Numbered from the stretch's first letter, positions 38,559 to 47,632 are shown. The stretch: 64,000 nucleotides of DNA from Acinetobacter lactucae (GCF_001605885.1 NZ_LRPE01000012.1:1-64000); one strand, 5' to 3'. Made by a program: numbers and translations. The notes: a model not told the origin generated them from the letters alone.

Positions 38559-38679
38559 TTTTGTAAAGGGAAACTTAACCATATGAATACAAGAGTGGAT
38601 GAAGATAATAAACGTAATAAAGATATGAAGTGAATTAAAAACTTACGCTATTAATTCACTTTTAAAAGTTATTAATATT

Positions 38680-38850
38680 TTAGTATTCTAAGAAATTCAT
38701 TTTTAATTTAAATTTATTAATAGTATCTACAAATTTTTGACTTACCACATAGATATAAGGTTTATCCGTATCTCTAGCAATAAAAAAGTCATCTATTACA
38801 AGATCATTTTTATAAAGTTATCTTCATCTAATAAATTGCCTTTTCACTTA
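38680..38850 (-). pseudogene. Frameshifted remnant of an Imm11-like immunity gene
   Basis: The minus strand encodes IDDFFIARDTDKPYIYVVSQ, then KFVDTINKFKLKMNFLEY and a stop at 38680-38682. This resembles the C-terminal end of DUF1629/Imm11-type immunity proteins (D-x-F-x-I...P-Y-I-x-V-S-x-x-F...I...L). One base off frame upstream the reading continues as GNLLDEDNFIK, and no start exists. I read it as the decayed 3' end of an immunity gene. The assignment rests on pattern memory only. Confidence 0.4.
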
Positions 38851-38884
38851 ATATACATAGCATAAATATCTGCCTCTATACATT

Positions 38885-38924
38885 AATTAACAGTCAAAAC
38901 TTTTAGAGTATTTGACTGTTAATT
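38885..38924 (-). terminator. Perfect hairpin after the SUKH-3 gene
   Basis: Arms AATTAACAGTCAAA/TTTGACTGTTAATT are perfect over 14 bp with a 12-nt loop, placed 11 bp after the stop of the minus-strand gene at 38935. The T-run is on the plus side, so termination of the minus transcript may be incomplete. Confidence 0.55.
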
Positions 38925-38934
38925 TTTTAATTAC

Positions 38935-39393
38935 TTACAATTGAATAAAGTTTTTTTCATAAAAAATATTATTAAAAAAGCTATTAACTGAATCTCCAAT
39001 TTTGCAAAAATATTCATCATAACCACCATAAAACTTAAATGATGGATCTATAAAATATGTTAAATGTTCACTATAGCCCAATCCAATTGGTAAAAGGTCA
39101 CTTCCTGCCTTTAATGAATACTCCTCAAATATCCAGGCAGGATCTATACCTTTTGTTGCTTTAATAAAGTTAAAATAGGAAAAATCTTTTTCTTTTCCTT
39201 TATATGCCTCATGAGCTATATTTAATCCATTAAAACTTTGCACAAAGACTATAGCAGAATTAAAAATTTTATATTTATCTGCTTTCCATGCTTCTACGGT
39301 GTGTTCAATATCTGTTTTTCTTCCTTTATACCAACCGCAATTGATTAAATATTCTTCAATATTGGCATTTAAATCAAAATTGGATTCTTGCAT
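38935..39393 (-). CDS. SUKH-3-type immunity protein
   Basis: A 152-residue protein with the SUKH-3 pattern: INCGWYKGRKTDIEHTVEAW (a G-W-x-x-G-R motif), then AIVFVQSFNGLNIAHE and DLLPIGLGYSEHLTYFIDPS. SUKH proteins are broad immunity proteins against polymorphic nuclease-type toxins. No toxin gene lies immediately upstream, so it is an orphan in a row of immunity-type genes downstream of an rhs fragment. Such rows usually protect against sibling-strain toxins. Confidence 0.75.
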   Translation of the reverse strand: MQESNFDLNANIEEYLINCGWYKGRKTDIEHTVEAWKADKYKIFNSAIVFVQSFNGLNIAHEAYKGKEKDFSYFNFIKATKGIDPAWIFEEYSLKAGSDLLPIGLGYSEHLTYFIDPSFKFYGGYDEYFCKIGDSVNSFFNNIFYEKNFIQL

Positions 39394-39461
39394 CCACTTC
39401 TTTCCTGTTAATGCTTTGTATATTAAAGAGGAGTCCCCCCAATTAGTAACGTGTTCACTAC

Positions 39462-39770
39462 CTAAATATTATTAGATATAATATTTGATATATTTTCCTT
39501 TAAACTTTTTATATCTCCACACTCTTTTTCAATTATAGGTGAGTCCCAATTCATATCTTTTATCAATACAATTTTAAAAAAACCATCTACCTCTAGATCT
39601 GGATACCACCCGACATCCAATATTTTATTGTTATTAAAAGAAATTTGTAATAAATCTTCAGACAAGTCAAAAACTGTATCTTCATTTATTTCAAAATTAT
39701 CATCAATCCAAGAAATGGAATCATGACTAATAACTCCATCTTTAATATCAATACTCCACCAAATACTCAT
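39462..39770 (-). CDS. Small acidic protein, possible immunity protein
   Basis: 102 residues, acidic, with SISWIDDNFEIN, a central DVGWYPDLEVDGFFKIVLIK and a helical end (GDIKSLKENISNII). The layout of G-W followed by a beta-strand pair and a final helix recalls small immunity families such as Imm53, but the match is weak. It lies between two SUKH-type genes in the same direction. I do not recognise a specific family. Confidence 0.55.
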   Translation of the reverse strand: MSIWWSIDIKDGVISHDSISWIDDNFEINEDTVFDLSEDLLQISFNNNKILDVGWYPDLEVDGFFKIVLIKDMNWDSPIIEKECGDIKSLKENISNIISNNI

Positions 39771-39877
39771 TATGACCTCTTTAGATATTTATTTTATCGA
39801 TCTTTTGATATTGGATGATCATGTATTATATCTACTTATGAAAATTAAATATTATCTAACCTTATAAAATAAAAAAC

Positions 39878-40342
39878 TTAAAAATATTTAAATGGATATC
39901 TCTCATATAAACCCTCATTAATAGAATTGACTAAGTTCTTAAATTGATCTTGTTCAATTTCATTAAGCTCTTCATGTATATCCAATTCTTCTTCAAGTTT
40001 CTGATAAGAAAATGCCATTTTAAGAAAGTTTTCAAAATTAATTTTCATATCTAGAAACTGATTAGCATGCAAATACTCTCCTTGGTTATGATCATAAAAC
40101 AAGATATTATTTTTTGACTTATCTAAAAACCACTCATCACCTTGACCTGTACGACCAATCACCCAAGCCTTCTCACTTATTTCAGGATAATTTTCATGAA
40201 GATATTGATTTTCTTTTAATGTTGTTTCATATCCAAAAATTATAATATCGGGTGTAATTTCTATTTCTTTAAATTTACCTAAAAAAGACAAATAGTTATC
40301 ATCAAGATGCCACAAGCTTATAGATTTTTTAATTTTATTCAT
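39878..40342 (-). CDS. SUKH/SMI1-KNR4-like protein, probable immunity
   Basis: 155 residues from the ATG at 40342. A GTG at 40360 would add six, and neither start has a strong ribosome site. The central WVIGRTGQGDEWFLDKSKNN and ILFYDHNQGEY match the SUKH beta-core, where G-x-G-D-x-(W/Y)-x-x-D is recurrent. The C-terminal half is helical and acidic. Context is the same orphan immunity row. The toxin it neutralises is unknown. Confidence 0.62.
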   Translation of the reverse strand: MNKIKKSISLWHLDDNYLSFLGKFKEIEITPDIIIFGYETTLKENQYLHENYPEISEKAWVIGRTGQGDEWFLDKSKNNILFYDHNQGEYLHANQFLDMKINFENFLKMAFSYQKLEEELDIHEELNEIEQDQFKNLVNSINEGLYERYPFKYF

Positions 40343-40415
40343 TCCAAATTTAATTAACACTTATGAAAAGTATAAACATTATAAACCTTATACTTTTCAG
40401 AAAACAAAAAATAAA

Positions 40416-40913
40416 TCAGTTATTTGAGTAAACTACTAATTTACCATGAGGTAGATAATCATCCCAACCACATGGAAACCCACCATTTAAATAGACTTCA
40501 AGAATTTTTTTCCAGATTTCTGGGAAAAAATCATTCGCATAACACTGAAAAATAATCCCTATATCTCTGTACATTAATTCAGTAAGTATACAAGCTTCAC
40601 CATAAACCCATTTTTCTTTAGCACCATTAAATTCTTTTTGTTCAAAATCAAAATAATTATTCTGTTTTAACTTATACTTAATTTTATCACTCCATTCAAA
40701 ATCATCTGGAATTACGTTGGGCGTATCCGTTACAGTTTCCCACTCATCAAAAGTATCAAAGTCATCATTCGTAGCATAATTGATACCAACCTTAGCATCA
40801 GTAATGATTTTATAATCTCCACTCATCTGAAATGATTTATTAAAGAAATTTCCTTGTTCTAAGAATGAAATAAAATCACTAGCATCTTTAGTCACTTGAT
40901 CCCAATTTTTCAT
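40416..40913 (-). CDS. Unknown 165-residue protein in the immunity row
   Basis: An acidic, tryptophan-rich protein. Landmarks are NAKVGINYATNDDFDTFDEWE-like strands in the first half and a C-terminal LEVYLNGGFPCGWDDYLPHGKLVVYSN. The G-G-F/W-P-C-G-W...P-x-G-K-L-V-V motif recurs, in my memory, in hypothetical proteins near rhs genes, but I cannot name a family. Its direction and spacing fit the neighbouring orphan immunity genes. Confidence 0.55.
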   Translation of the reverse strand: MKNWDQVTKDASDFISFLEQGNFFNKSFQMSGDYKIITDAKVGINYATNDDFDTFDEWETVTDTPNVIPDDFEWSDKIKYKLKQNNYFDFEQKEFNGAKEKWVYGEACILTELMYRDIGIIFQCYANDFFPEIWKKILEVYLNGGFPCGWDDYLPHGKLVVYSNN

Positions 40914-41014
40914 TTATTTACTCATATAACTAACTTATATAAAACACCCTATTATTGAAAAATAATAATAAAATTATTTATTCCAAATTAAGGGTGTCTT
41001 TCTACATATTAAAA

Positions 41015-41548
41015 TTATTTTTTTATCTCTAAAAAGTCTTTTAGATTTTTAGTTAAAGTATTAATTTCTTTTGCAGTGGATATCTCTATATCAGGATTTC
41101 CTAAGATAGATACAAAGAAAACAATTTCTTCAATACTTTTACCTATTTTTTTTATTAATTTATTTTTTGCCTCTTTTAAAGCATATACATAGAGCTCTAA
41201 GTTTTCTTTAAATTCCACATCATAATCAAACCCTTTTTGTAACTTTGGAGCAATATCATTCTCATAATGTTCCATTATAATTGGAGTAAAAGCTCTAACT
41301 CCAAAAGTATCATCATCACTTAAGCCCTGCATCCATGAATGTGGTTCCCACTCAACTCCTGCATGTACAGTATTTCTAGTACGTTCTGTCGATATCATTA
41401 TATAATTTGTCAAAGCATCATCGTCAGTAATTAATGCTAAAGCATATATTTTATCTTCATCTTTATTATAATTTTCATAAAGAACTAGAAACTCATCCAC
41501 AATTAAATTTACTAACTTTTCTAAATATAACTTATGCCATGAATCCAT
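41015..41548 (-). CDS. DUF4303-like protein, probable immunity
   Basis: 177 residues. The block IYALALITDDDALTNYIMIS and the following EWEPHSW segment follow the DUF4303 pattern (A-x-x-x-D-D-x-x-x-x-x-x-x-x-N/S-T-E...W). DUF4303 genes commonly sit next to polymorphic toxins. A clear GGAGG ribosome site overlaps the remnant of an upstream reading frame that looks like a toxin C-terminus. This is a classic toxin-immunity junction whose toxin has decayed. Confidence 0.62.
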   Translation of the reverse strand: MDSWHKLYLEKLVNLIVDEFLVLYENYNKDEDKIYALALITDDDALTNYIMISTERTRNTVHAGVEWEPHSWMQGLSDDDTFGVRAFTPIIMEHYENDIAPKLQKGFDYDVEFKENLELYVYALKEAKNKLIKKIGKSIEEIVFFVSILGNPDIEISTAKEINTLTKNLKDFLEIKK

Positions 41549-41712
41549 TATCTATAACCTCCAAAAATTTTTTGCCCAATAATTTGCAATTCCGCACGCA
41601 TCAATACTTTTGACTGAGCTACAGTAATTTATCCACATTTTACAGCCGATTTAATTTCTCTATCAGCTTTAGTTAAATCAACAGATGTTTTACCTTCCTT
41701 TCAAATCACAAG
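41549..41712 (-). pseudogene. Remnant of toxin C-termini upstream of the DUF4303 gene
   Basis: Two short open stretches without starts lie here on the minus strand. One reads GKTSVDLTKADREIKSAVKC-G and a stop near 41632. Another, one base off, reads WINYCSSVKSIDACGIANYW, then AKNFWRL and a stop overlapping the immunity ribosome site. Displaced Rhs C-terminal modules decay in just this way ahead of their immunity genes. The reading is inferential because each piece is under 30 residues. Confidence 0.35.
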
Positions 41713-41791
41713 AAAAATCTTTAAGAGTATACTCAGAGGGCTAAATGATATAAAAAGTCACAAATTAACCTTTTAAAGTAACTAGTTTTTA

Positions 41792-41828
41792 AGTAGTGCT
41801 TCTAAGCAGTCACATTAAAAGCACTACT
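41792..41828 (-). terminator. Hairpin downstream of the SUKH-1 gene
   Basis: 10-bp arms AGTAGTGCTT/AAGCACTACT with a 17-nt loop, about 90 bp after the SUKH-1 stop codon on the minus strand. Terminator function is plausible, but the T-run after it is weak. Confidence 0.45.
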
Positions 41829-41919
41829 ATTTAAATAATATTTTATAATTTATTAATAAAACTTTAAAATTACTCTACACTTAATATAATTTTCTTATCA
41901 GAACATATCAAAATAAACA

Positions 41920-42444
41920 TCAATCATGTAATTTATCTAAAAACTCATTGAATGAGTTAGATACTTTCTTCAACTCATCTTTTTCATGAAAGAATATAAA
42001 GATTGCACCATAATCACTATCATTAAGGATTAAATTTATTAAAATATAATCCCCATTCACTGTGTTACCTATTAAAAAATATCCCACAGGAAAGGAAATT
42101 AAAGAATTATTATTATTTTGTAGGGTGTACATTTCAACCTTAGAGTACAATGTAAAAAAATGTCCTATAACAATATCCTTTTTCTTTGTAAGATCAAAAA
42201 TACTCTTTGAAGGTACCCCACCATTCGTTTCCAATAAAAAATTCTTATATTCTTCGGTAAGAACCAAATTATATTTATCCTCAAGATCTTTAAGCATATT
42301 AATATCAACAACAGAAGGATTTTTATATTCTTCTGTTAATGCTTTTTTTAATTTTTTATCATAATTAATGCCAATAAATGAGAACGACTGTAATTGCTGT
42401 TCGCTTTTAGCAATTTTATCAAATTCTATACTTCTATATTCCAT
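41920..42444 (-). CDS. SUKH-1 (SMI1/KNR4) immunity protein
   Basis: 174 residues with a full SMI1/KNR4 core: MLKDLEDKYNLVLTEEYKNFLLETNGG, followed by FPVGYFLIGNTVNGDYILINL and a final helix ELKKVSNSFNEFLDKL. These are the family hallmarks (E-x-x-x-x-x-x-L-P-x-x-Y-x-x-F-L-x-x-x-N-G-G and I-G-x-x-x-x-G-D). It lies 95 bp after the Imm33-like gene, directly behind the rhs toxin pair. It is probably a cytoplasmic immunity protein for a nuclease-type toxin. Confidence 0.8.
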   Translation of the reverse strand: MEYRSIEFDKIAKSEQQLQSFSFIGINYDKKLKKALTEEYKNPSVVDINMLKDLEDKYNLVLTEEYKNFLLETNGGVPSKSIFDLTKKKDIVIGHFFTLYSKVEMYTLQNNNNSLISFPVGYFLIGNTVNGDYILINLILNDSDYGAIFIFFHEKDELKKVSNSFNEFLDKLHD

Positions 42445-42539
42445 ACTTAAATTACTTAATTATTTACAGTTATATCCTATAGAGTTTCCATAAAAAACTA
42501 ATAAATATCTTTAGAAGTTAAAAAATATAAATTGAGTTT

Positions 42540-42869
42540 CTACTCTTCCTTCCATACATCTTCGTAACCCTGTTTATCTATTACAAATCTAAACCCTTCT
42601 TCCAACGCCAAATAAGGAATAACTTCGGGAAGATAGTTTTCTAAATGAGATATATGTATTGGTTTAAAGAAATCATCATCTTCAGAAAATTCCCCACAAT
42701 AAAAAAACCATGAAATATTTTCCCCCTCTTCTAATACATTACGTATTCCCGTAATTGGTATTTTTCCTAATGAATCCAAAGCTACAGCAACCATTTCATT
42801 ATCCAAAGGTTGAACAAATTTAGAATTAAATTTTTCACATATATTTTTTTGCATTTCAATTACAGACAT
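42540..42869 (-). CDS. Imm33-like immunity protein
   Basis: 109 residues with a tell-tale pattern: PITGIRNVLEEGENISWFFYCGE, then DDDFFKPIHISHLENYLPEVIPYLALEEGFRFVID and GYEDVWKE. This corresponds to the Imm33-like family outline (G-x-R...W-x-x-x-x-G-E...D-F-F-x-P-x-x-x-x-H-L...L-x-L-x-x-G-x-R-F-x-x...Y-E-D-V-W). It starts 7 bp after the stop of the rhs-encoded HNH-type toxin, so it is the cognate immunity protein. Confidence 0.75.
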   Translation of the reverse strand: MSVIEMQKNICEKFNSKFVQPLDNEMVAVALDSLGKIPITGIRNVLEEGENISWFFYCGEFSEDDDFFKPIHISHLENYLPEVIPYLALEEGFRFVIDKQGYEDVWKEE

Positions 42870-42876
42870 ATTTTAC

Positions 42877-45096
42877 CTAAAATCCTAGCTTTTTGTTCAT
42901 TGCCTTAGAGAACCCCGAGGCTTTACCACCTTGAGTCGAAGAACAGTTACGACAGTGGGGTTGTACTGCTTTTACATCATTTTGTAAAGTCAAATCATTT
43001 TTACCATCTCGATAGTATTCAACTACTAATGCATCCTTATGATCGGGTATTTGTACCCCTTTTGTACTTCCACATACTACACACGCCTTTCCTTGTACTG
43101 ACTTTCTTTGGCCACTTGTAGTTCCGACAGGTCTTTTATAAGGCTTCGTAACATTAGGATTCGGTTCAAACTTTTCTTTATCAGGAATACCATAAGCATC
43201 TAATTGAATAGTATTGCCTTTCCCATCTTTAGTATAACCGCTTAAACCTAATGGATCGATCCAATTATTAGGATTCGGTGCATAAACATAAACATTAAAC
43301 CCACCCAGCAATCCAATCGGATCTTTACTAATAAACCGTCCTACATACGGCGAATAATAACGATAACGGTTGTAATGAAGCCCAGTTTCGCCATCAAAAT
43401 ACTGACCTTGGAAACGGATGTTGTTGCTTATAATCTCTGAATTTTCAAAGAAATCTGATTTAGCCTGTTCTACCTTACACTCACCCCAAGCTTTATATTG
43501 AGCTTTCCAGACAATGGCGCCTCTATGGTTACTCATTTCTTGCGGTGTGCCCAAATGGTCGCAGTGATAGAACCATACATTATCAAAACCTTGGCTTTGT
43601 TTTACTGTATTCCAAAGAGGGTCTTTATAAATACTATATGTTTTTTCTGTCCAGTCTTGGGTTTGATGTAGCTCAATTGAGTGATGATACACCGCTTGCA
43701 ACAAAGGTACAAAACTGTCTTTTTCGTAGAAATAGTGTTTAATTATATCAGCACTAGATTCATAAGCTAAAGTATCACCATCCCAACCATAAATAATATT
43801 TTTTTCTTGCCCTGTATAGTAATGCTTACTTCTTTTTTGAATACGTCGGCCTAAAGCATCGTAACGATAATTCGCCGTGTATTGATTATTTCGGCTACGA
43901 ATAAGACGCCCCAATACATCCCACTCAAGATTTAAATCACCTTGTGATGACTTTTGACGAATCAGCTGTCCAAAAGCATTATATTGATATTGTTGGTCAA
44001 GATATTCCTGCACGACATTATTGACTAAACGGTTATAGCCATAACCTTTTTCATCAGAAATGTGCCGTGAAGATCGCTCTTTGGTACTGTTATAGCGATC
44101 TAGAATATTACTTGCTGGGTCAAAATTAAATGTCTCTTTTCCAAGCTTACTGGTTGCCTCTAATAAACGCCCAACAGGATCATATTTATAGTGAATGGTT
44201 CCACGACGAGTATCCTTAATGAGCGTTAACTCACCTGTTTTATCGTAGTGATATAAGCGTTCAATCAATTGATTAGTATGCTGGATGGCATTATTTTGAG
44301 TTTGGGCCTGATAACCTTTGTCATGCCCATTCAATATTAATTGCTGAGTTAAACGTCCAACTTCATCATAACGTTGTTGTTGGCTCAGACCGTTTGCATA
44401 ATGGCGTAATGTCTCTCTATGTAAATCATCACGCTCAAAACTAACAACATCTTCGCCATTTAAAGCCATGCCATAGACATGTCCACTCCCGTAAGTCAGC
44501 CAATCTACTCTCTGTCCATCTGGTCGGATGGTTGTAATTCGATTATTTAATTCATCATAGACATGTTTCCACACCGCAGTTTTCTGAGTCACAACATCTT
44601 GATGATGTTCTTTAACTAAATTGCCTGCTGCATCATAAAACCATTGCAAGTTAGTTTCGGCATTTTTAGCCTGAACTAGATTACCTAAGCCATCATAAGA
44701 AAATTCTTCTGTTTGCTTTTCTTCAAGCTCTTGTCCTTGGTAGCCATATCCTGCTGTACGTTGTTCTAAACGTCCCATGCTGTCAAAAATAAATTGCTGA
44801 ATACGGTCTTTAGGTGCGGCACGATCTTTGAAATCTTGACCATAGGCAGAAGCGACCTCAATGCTACTAGTTAAACGACCATTATATTCATCGTACTTAT
44901 AAACAGTTTCTTTGCCATCAAAATCAATTTCTTTTACTAATCGACCCGCAACATCATAAATAAATTCATAACTGGCGCCATTTTCATTCGTTAAACGTTT
45001 TAAGCGACTTAAACGATCCCATTGATATTTCAAGGTTTGATTTAATGGGTCAATACGCTTAGTAATTAAACCCGCTGCGTCATATTGATAGCTACA
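42877..45096 (-). pseudogene. rhs: 5'-truncated rhs gene with HNH/zinc toxin C-terminus
   Basis: About 740 codons of Rhs/YD repeats (YDVAGRLVKEIDFDGKET, YDEVGRLTQQL and many more) lead to the conserved core end RFISKDPIGLLGG...NNWIDPLGL. A toxin module follows. Numbered from a TTG at 45033, it has C651/C654, D664-H665, H693 and C694/C697, an HNH-type nuclease with two CxxC zinc pairs. The frame is open back to 45096 (AGLITKRIDPLNQT) but then hits a stop, and no good start or N-terminal delivery domain exists. A full Rhs would be about twice as long, so this is a headless fragment or silent cassette. Confidence 0.8.
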
Positions 45097-45171
45097 TTAC
45101 TTTCAATTTCTCCAGTAATTTTCAGAGTTATGTAAAACTGCTATCAAATTTTATTTGAAGAATTTATATAT

Positions 45172-45196
45172 AGAAAAAAGAGCCTAGCTCCCTTTT
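45172..45196 (-). terminator. Terminator after the Tdi1-like gene
   Basis: The minus strand reads AAAAGGGAGC-TAG-GCTCTTTTTTC, a short GC stem followed by six T, placed about 40 bp past the immunity stop codon. It separates the vgrG-effector-immunity unit from the truncated rhs gene, which therefore has no obvious promoter. Confidence 0.65.
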
Positions 45197-45233
45197 CTAA
45201 TTACTCTTATAGCATATAGTTTATTAGGCAAAA

Positions 45234-45938
45234 TTAACCTTTCGGTTTGATACCCAAACGGTCAACCTCCTTGGCAATATCCAACATGACTTGAAACTTA
45301 TCTAGCTGAGCTACAAAAGGGATGTATTGGAATAAATTTACTTTTTTCATATTCTCAATAACTTGTGGTCCACCCAATACAGCTGGAGGTTCAAAAGCAT
45401 AGATTTCATTATCGTTAACTTCACCTAAATTTGTTAAGCAACGATCAAAAAGTAATTTTCCATTTTTATCATAAATATCTATATCTTCATTCTTCGCCTT
45501 CATGACAATAGTAGATAAAAATGAAATTAAATGGTCTATATCTTCTACATTTGGAATATCTTTAATTGATGGGTAAATTCTTAAATTAATAATATCTATT
45601 GTCAACTTTGAACTCGTATTTTTGCCTATTACATGTAAATCACCAAAAGCGCTTCTACCAATTACATAAAATTCATCATAGTGGGGGAAATCGGTATCTT
45701 TTAAACAAAGTTCTAAAATATCTTCATAATCCAAGGGATTAACAAGCCAAAATCCCCCATTTTCGAACGATGCAAAACCTAATTTTTCCCAAATATAAAA
45801 TAAATATTCATGATAAGTATGTTGATGCTGAGCAATAAATTCAAGTGTTGGCTTTTTACCTACTTTAATATTTGAAAATCGAATATTAAAAAAATCCAGA
45901 TGATCATTAATTTTCTTTAACACAACTTCTGATAACAT
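45234..45938 (-). CDS. Tdi1-like immunity protein (GAD-like + DUF1851)
   Basis: 234 residues. The N-terminal GAD-like domain (about 10-100, YIWEKLGFASFENGGFWLVNPLDYEDIL) is followed by a DUF1851 domain (DEFYVIGRSAFGDLHVIGKN, then ...NEIYAFEPPAVLGGP). This two-domain layout is that of Tdi1, which neutralises the Tde1 DNase effector of Agrobacterium. Its ATG overlaps the effector stop by one base (TAATG), so the pair is translated together. It acts in the cytoplasm of the producer and its siblings. Confidence 0.85.
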   Translation of the reverse strand: MLSEVVLKKINDHLDFFNIRFSNIKVGKKPTLEFIAQHQHTYHEYLFYIWEKLGFASFENGGFWLVNPLDYEDILELCLKDTDFPHYDEFYVIGRSAFGDLHVIGKNTSSKLTIDIINLRIYPSIKDIPNVEDIDHLISFLSTIVMKAKNEDIDIYDKNGKLLFDRCLTNLGEVNDNEIYAFEPPAVLGGPQVIENMKKVNLFQYIPFVAQLDKFQVMLDIAKEVDRLGIKPKG

Positions 45939-47632
45939 TATTTACATCTCTCTAATTTGACATTGAGTTTAGTTGCATCTTTCACACTTGGATCAAGCCC
46001 TTTAACAGCATTATCAATAGATCCTGCACGACTCACGGTTTCTCCAGTCGCTTTATTGCCCCAGCCGCTACCAATAGATGAATTTACATTCTTTAAGCCT
46101 ATATCCATAGGCGCATCACTCATAATTCCTGCTGCTATCTGATCTGGATTATGTAATGCAGCCATGGTCGACATTACATCTTTAGCATCTTTCTCAGATT
46201 TAGTCATAGCATCTATTGCTGAAATATTAGGGTCTTTAGAATATTGTTCATAGTATTTATCTTTAAGCTCTTTTTCATATTTTGTTCTAGCCTGAATCTG
46301 ATCCAAACCACTCCCTCGACCATTTTGCTTAAAAAGCTCTCGACCTTTCTCGTAATCTTTTGCCGTCATACTATTTAAAGCATTCTGTTGCATTTCTAAC
46401 TGGCGATCGGTTTCCCACTTTAAATATTGATCTTCTGACCAATTTTCACGCTTGGCTTGTGGTGGATGTCCTAAATCAATATTTTTACGGGCATTGGCCC
46501 GAGCTTTAGGAGTATTTACTGGATCAAAACATCCAACCTTGTGCTCTTTCATCTTGGCAAAAGCAATTTTATTAGATGGCTGTGTATGGCTAGCTCGAGT
46601 CGGTTGACTGGGGCTCCCACCAATATGAATATCCATTCGATTACTATGTCCACCTGCCACACTTAGTTTTGGTTGCCCCATAATCTCATGACAAGCATTC
46701 TCAATCTGACGACATAGGTCATCAATATATCGTCCAATCTGAGCCATGATACTTTTAAGTGCAGCCGCGTATTTATCTGCTAGGGCATCAAACCCAGTCA
46801 TTTTAGCAGTATTACGACTACCATACATTTGTAAAAGTGATTGTAGTTTTGCAAGATATTGATTAAGGACTATTTTTGCATTTGTACCTATTTCCGTCCA
46901 AGGTTTGGTTTTCAGCCACCGCTCAGGGTTATCTCCCCAAAATGGTTTATATCCAAGCTTTCGACAATAAGATTCCAACTGTTCAATTGCTTTAAATAAC
47001 TCATCTTTTGTTTTAATAACTTTACTAGTAATCAACTTAGCAATAGTTTTAAAAATTGAACCAAAGAATGGAATTACACCGATTCCCACTAAGGCTAAAC
47101 TCATCCAATTTTCAGATGTTCTTTCTTTTTCATCGGATAAAATAATAACACTGGCCAATAAATCCCGGATATCACATATCTGATCAGCAACTGGGATCAT
47201 ACTGATGAGGCCACCCACAATGACTTGGGCAACAGTAGGATCTTTATTAAAATCACCGCTGATAAATCCAAAAATATATTGAATATCTTCTATATTTTCG
47301 TCAATTATCTTATTAATGTTATTTGCAAGATTAATATCTGTTTGTACTTTTACAGCAAATGCAAGTTGTATCGCATGTTGAAACTTATCTAGAAACCCTG
47401 CAGATTCAGGTAATGCTTCAATTGAAAAATGACTTGATACATAAGCATATTGGGTTTGATCTTTTTTTTCTAAAGGTGCATGTCTCGCTACACCATATTC
47501 AGACTCACCTAATGCAAGACTTAAAAACTCAGAAGATTGGATAAACTCTTGTTGAATATATGCAGATTTACCACTTAAACCTTGCCAAAACTGTTCATTT
47601 CCTGTTTCAGGTGTTTTATTTTGTTCAACCAT
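45938..47632 (-). CDS. Tde1-like T6SS DNase effector (Ntox15)
   Basis: 564 residues. The N-terminal part (1-220) has hydrophobic segments (TVAQVIVGGLISMIPVADQI, MSLALVGIGVIPFFGSIF) typical of pre-toxin/translocation regions. The C-terminal domain (about 355-520) matches Ntox15: KVGCFDPVNTPKARANARKN, ENWSEDQYLKWETDRQLEMQ and the catalytic H494-x-x-D497 in AALHNPDQIAAG. In Tde1 this HxxD is required for DNA cleavage. It overlaps vgrG and immunity genes by one base each, forming a strict vgrG-effector-immunity unit. Antibacterial DNase activity is expected. Confidence 0.86.
   Translation of the reverse strand: MVEQNKTPETGNEQFWQGLSGKSAYIQQEFIQSSEFLSLALGESEYGVARHAPLEKKDQTQYAYVSSHFSIEALPESAGFLDKFQHAIQLAFAVKVQTDINLANNINKIIDENIEDIQYIFGFISGDFNKDPTVAQVIVGGLISMIPVADQICDIRDLLASVIILSDEKERTSENWMSLALVGIGVIPFFGSIFKTIAKLITSKVIKTKDELFKAIEQLESYCRKLGYKPFWGDNPERWLKTKPWTEIGTNAKIVLNQYLAKLQSLLQMYGSRNTAKMTGFDALADKYAAALKSIMAQIGRYIDDLCRQIENACHEIMGQPKLSVAGGHSNRMDIHIGGSPSQPTRASHTQPSNKIAFAKMKEHKVGCFDPVNTPKARANARKNIDLGHPPQAKRENWSEDQYLKWETDRQLEMQQNALNSMTAKDYEKGRELFKQNGRGSGLDQIQARTKYEKELKDKYYEQYSKDPNISAIDAMTKSEKDAKDVMSTMAALHNPDQIAAGIMSDAPMDIGLKNVNSSIGSGWGNKATGETVSRAGSIDNAVKGLDPSVKDATKLNVKLERCK

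Noticed and set aside
45097..45171. Continuation of the rhs reading frame upstream by a single frameshift
   Set aside because: A neighbouring frame gives KITGEIESNVA just before YQYDAAG, but the segment before it is not YD-repeat-like and soon stops. A truncation junction explains it better than a simple frameshift.
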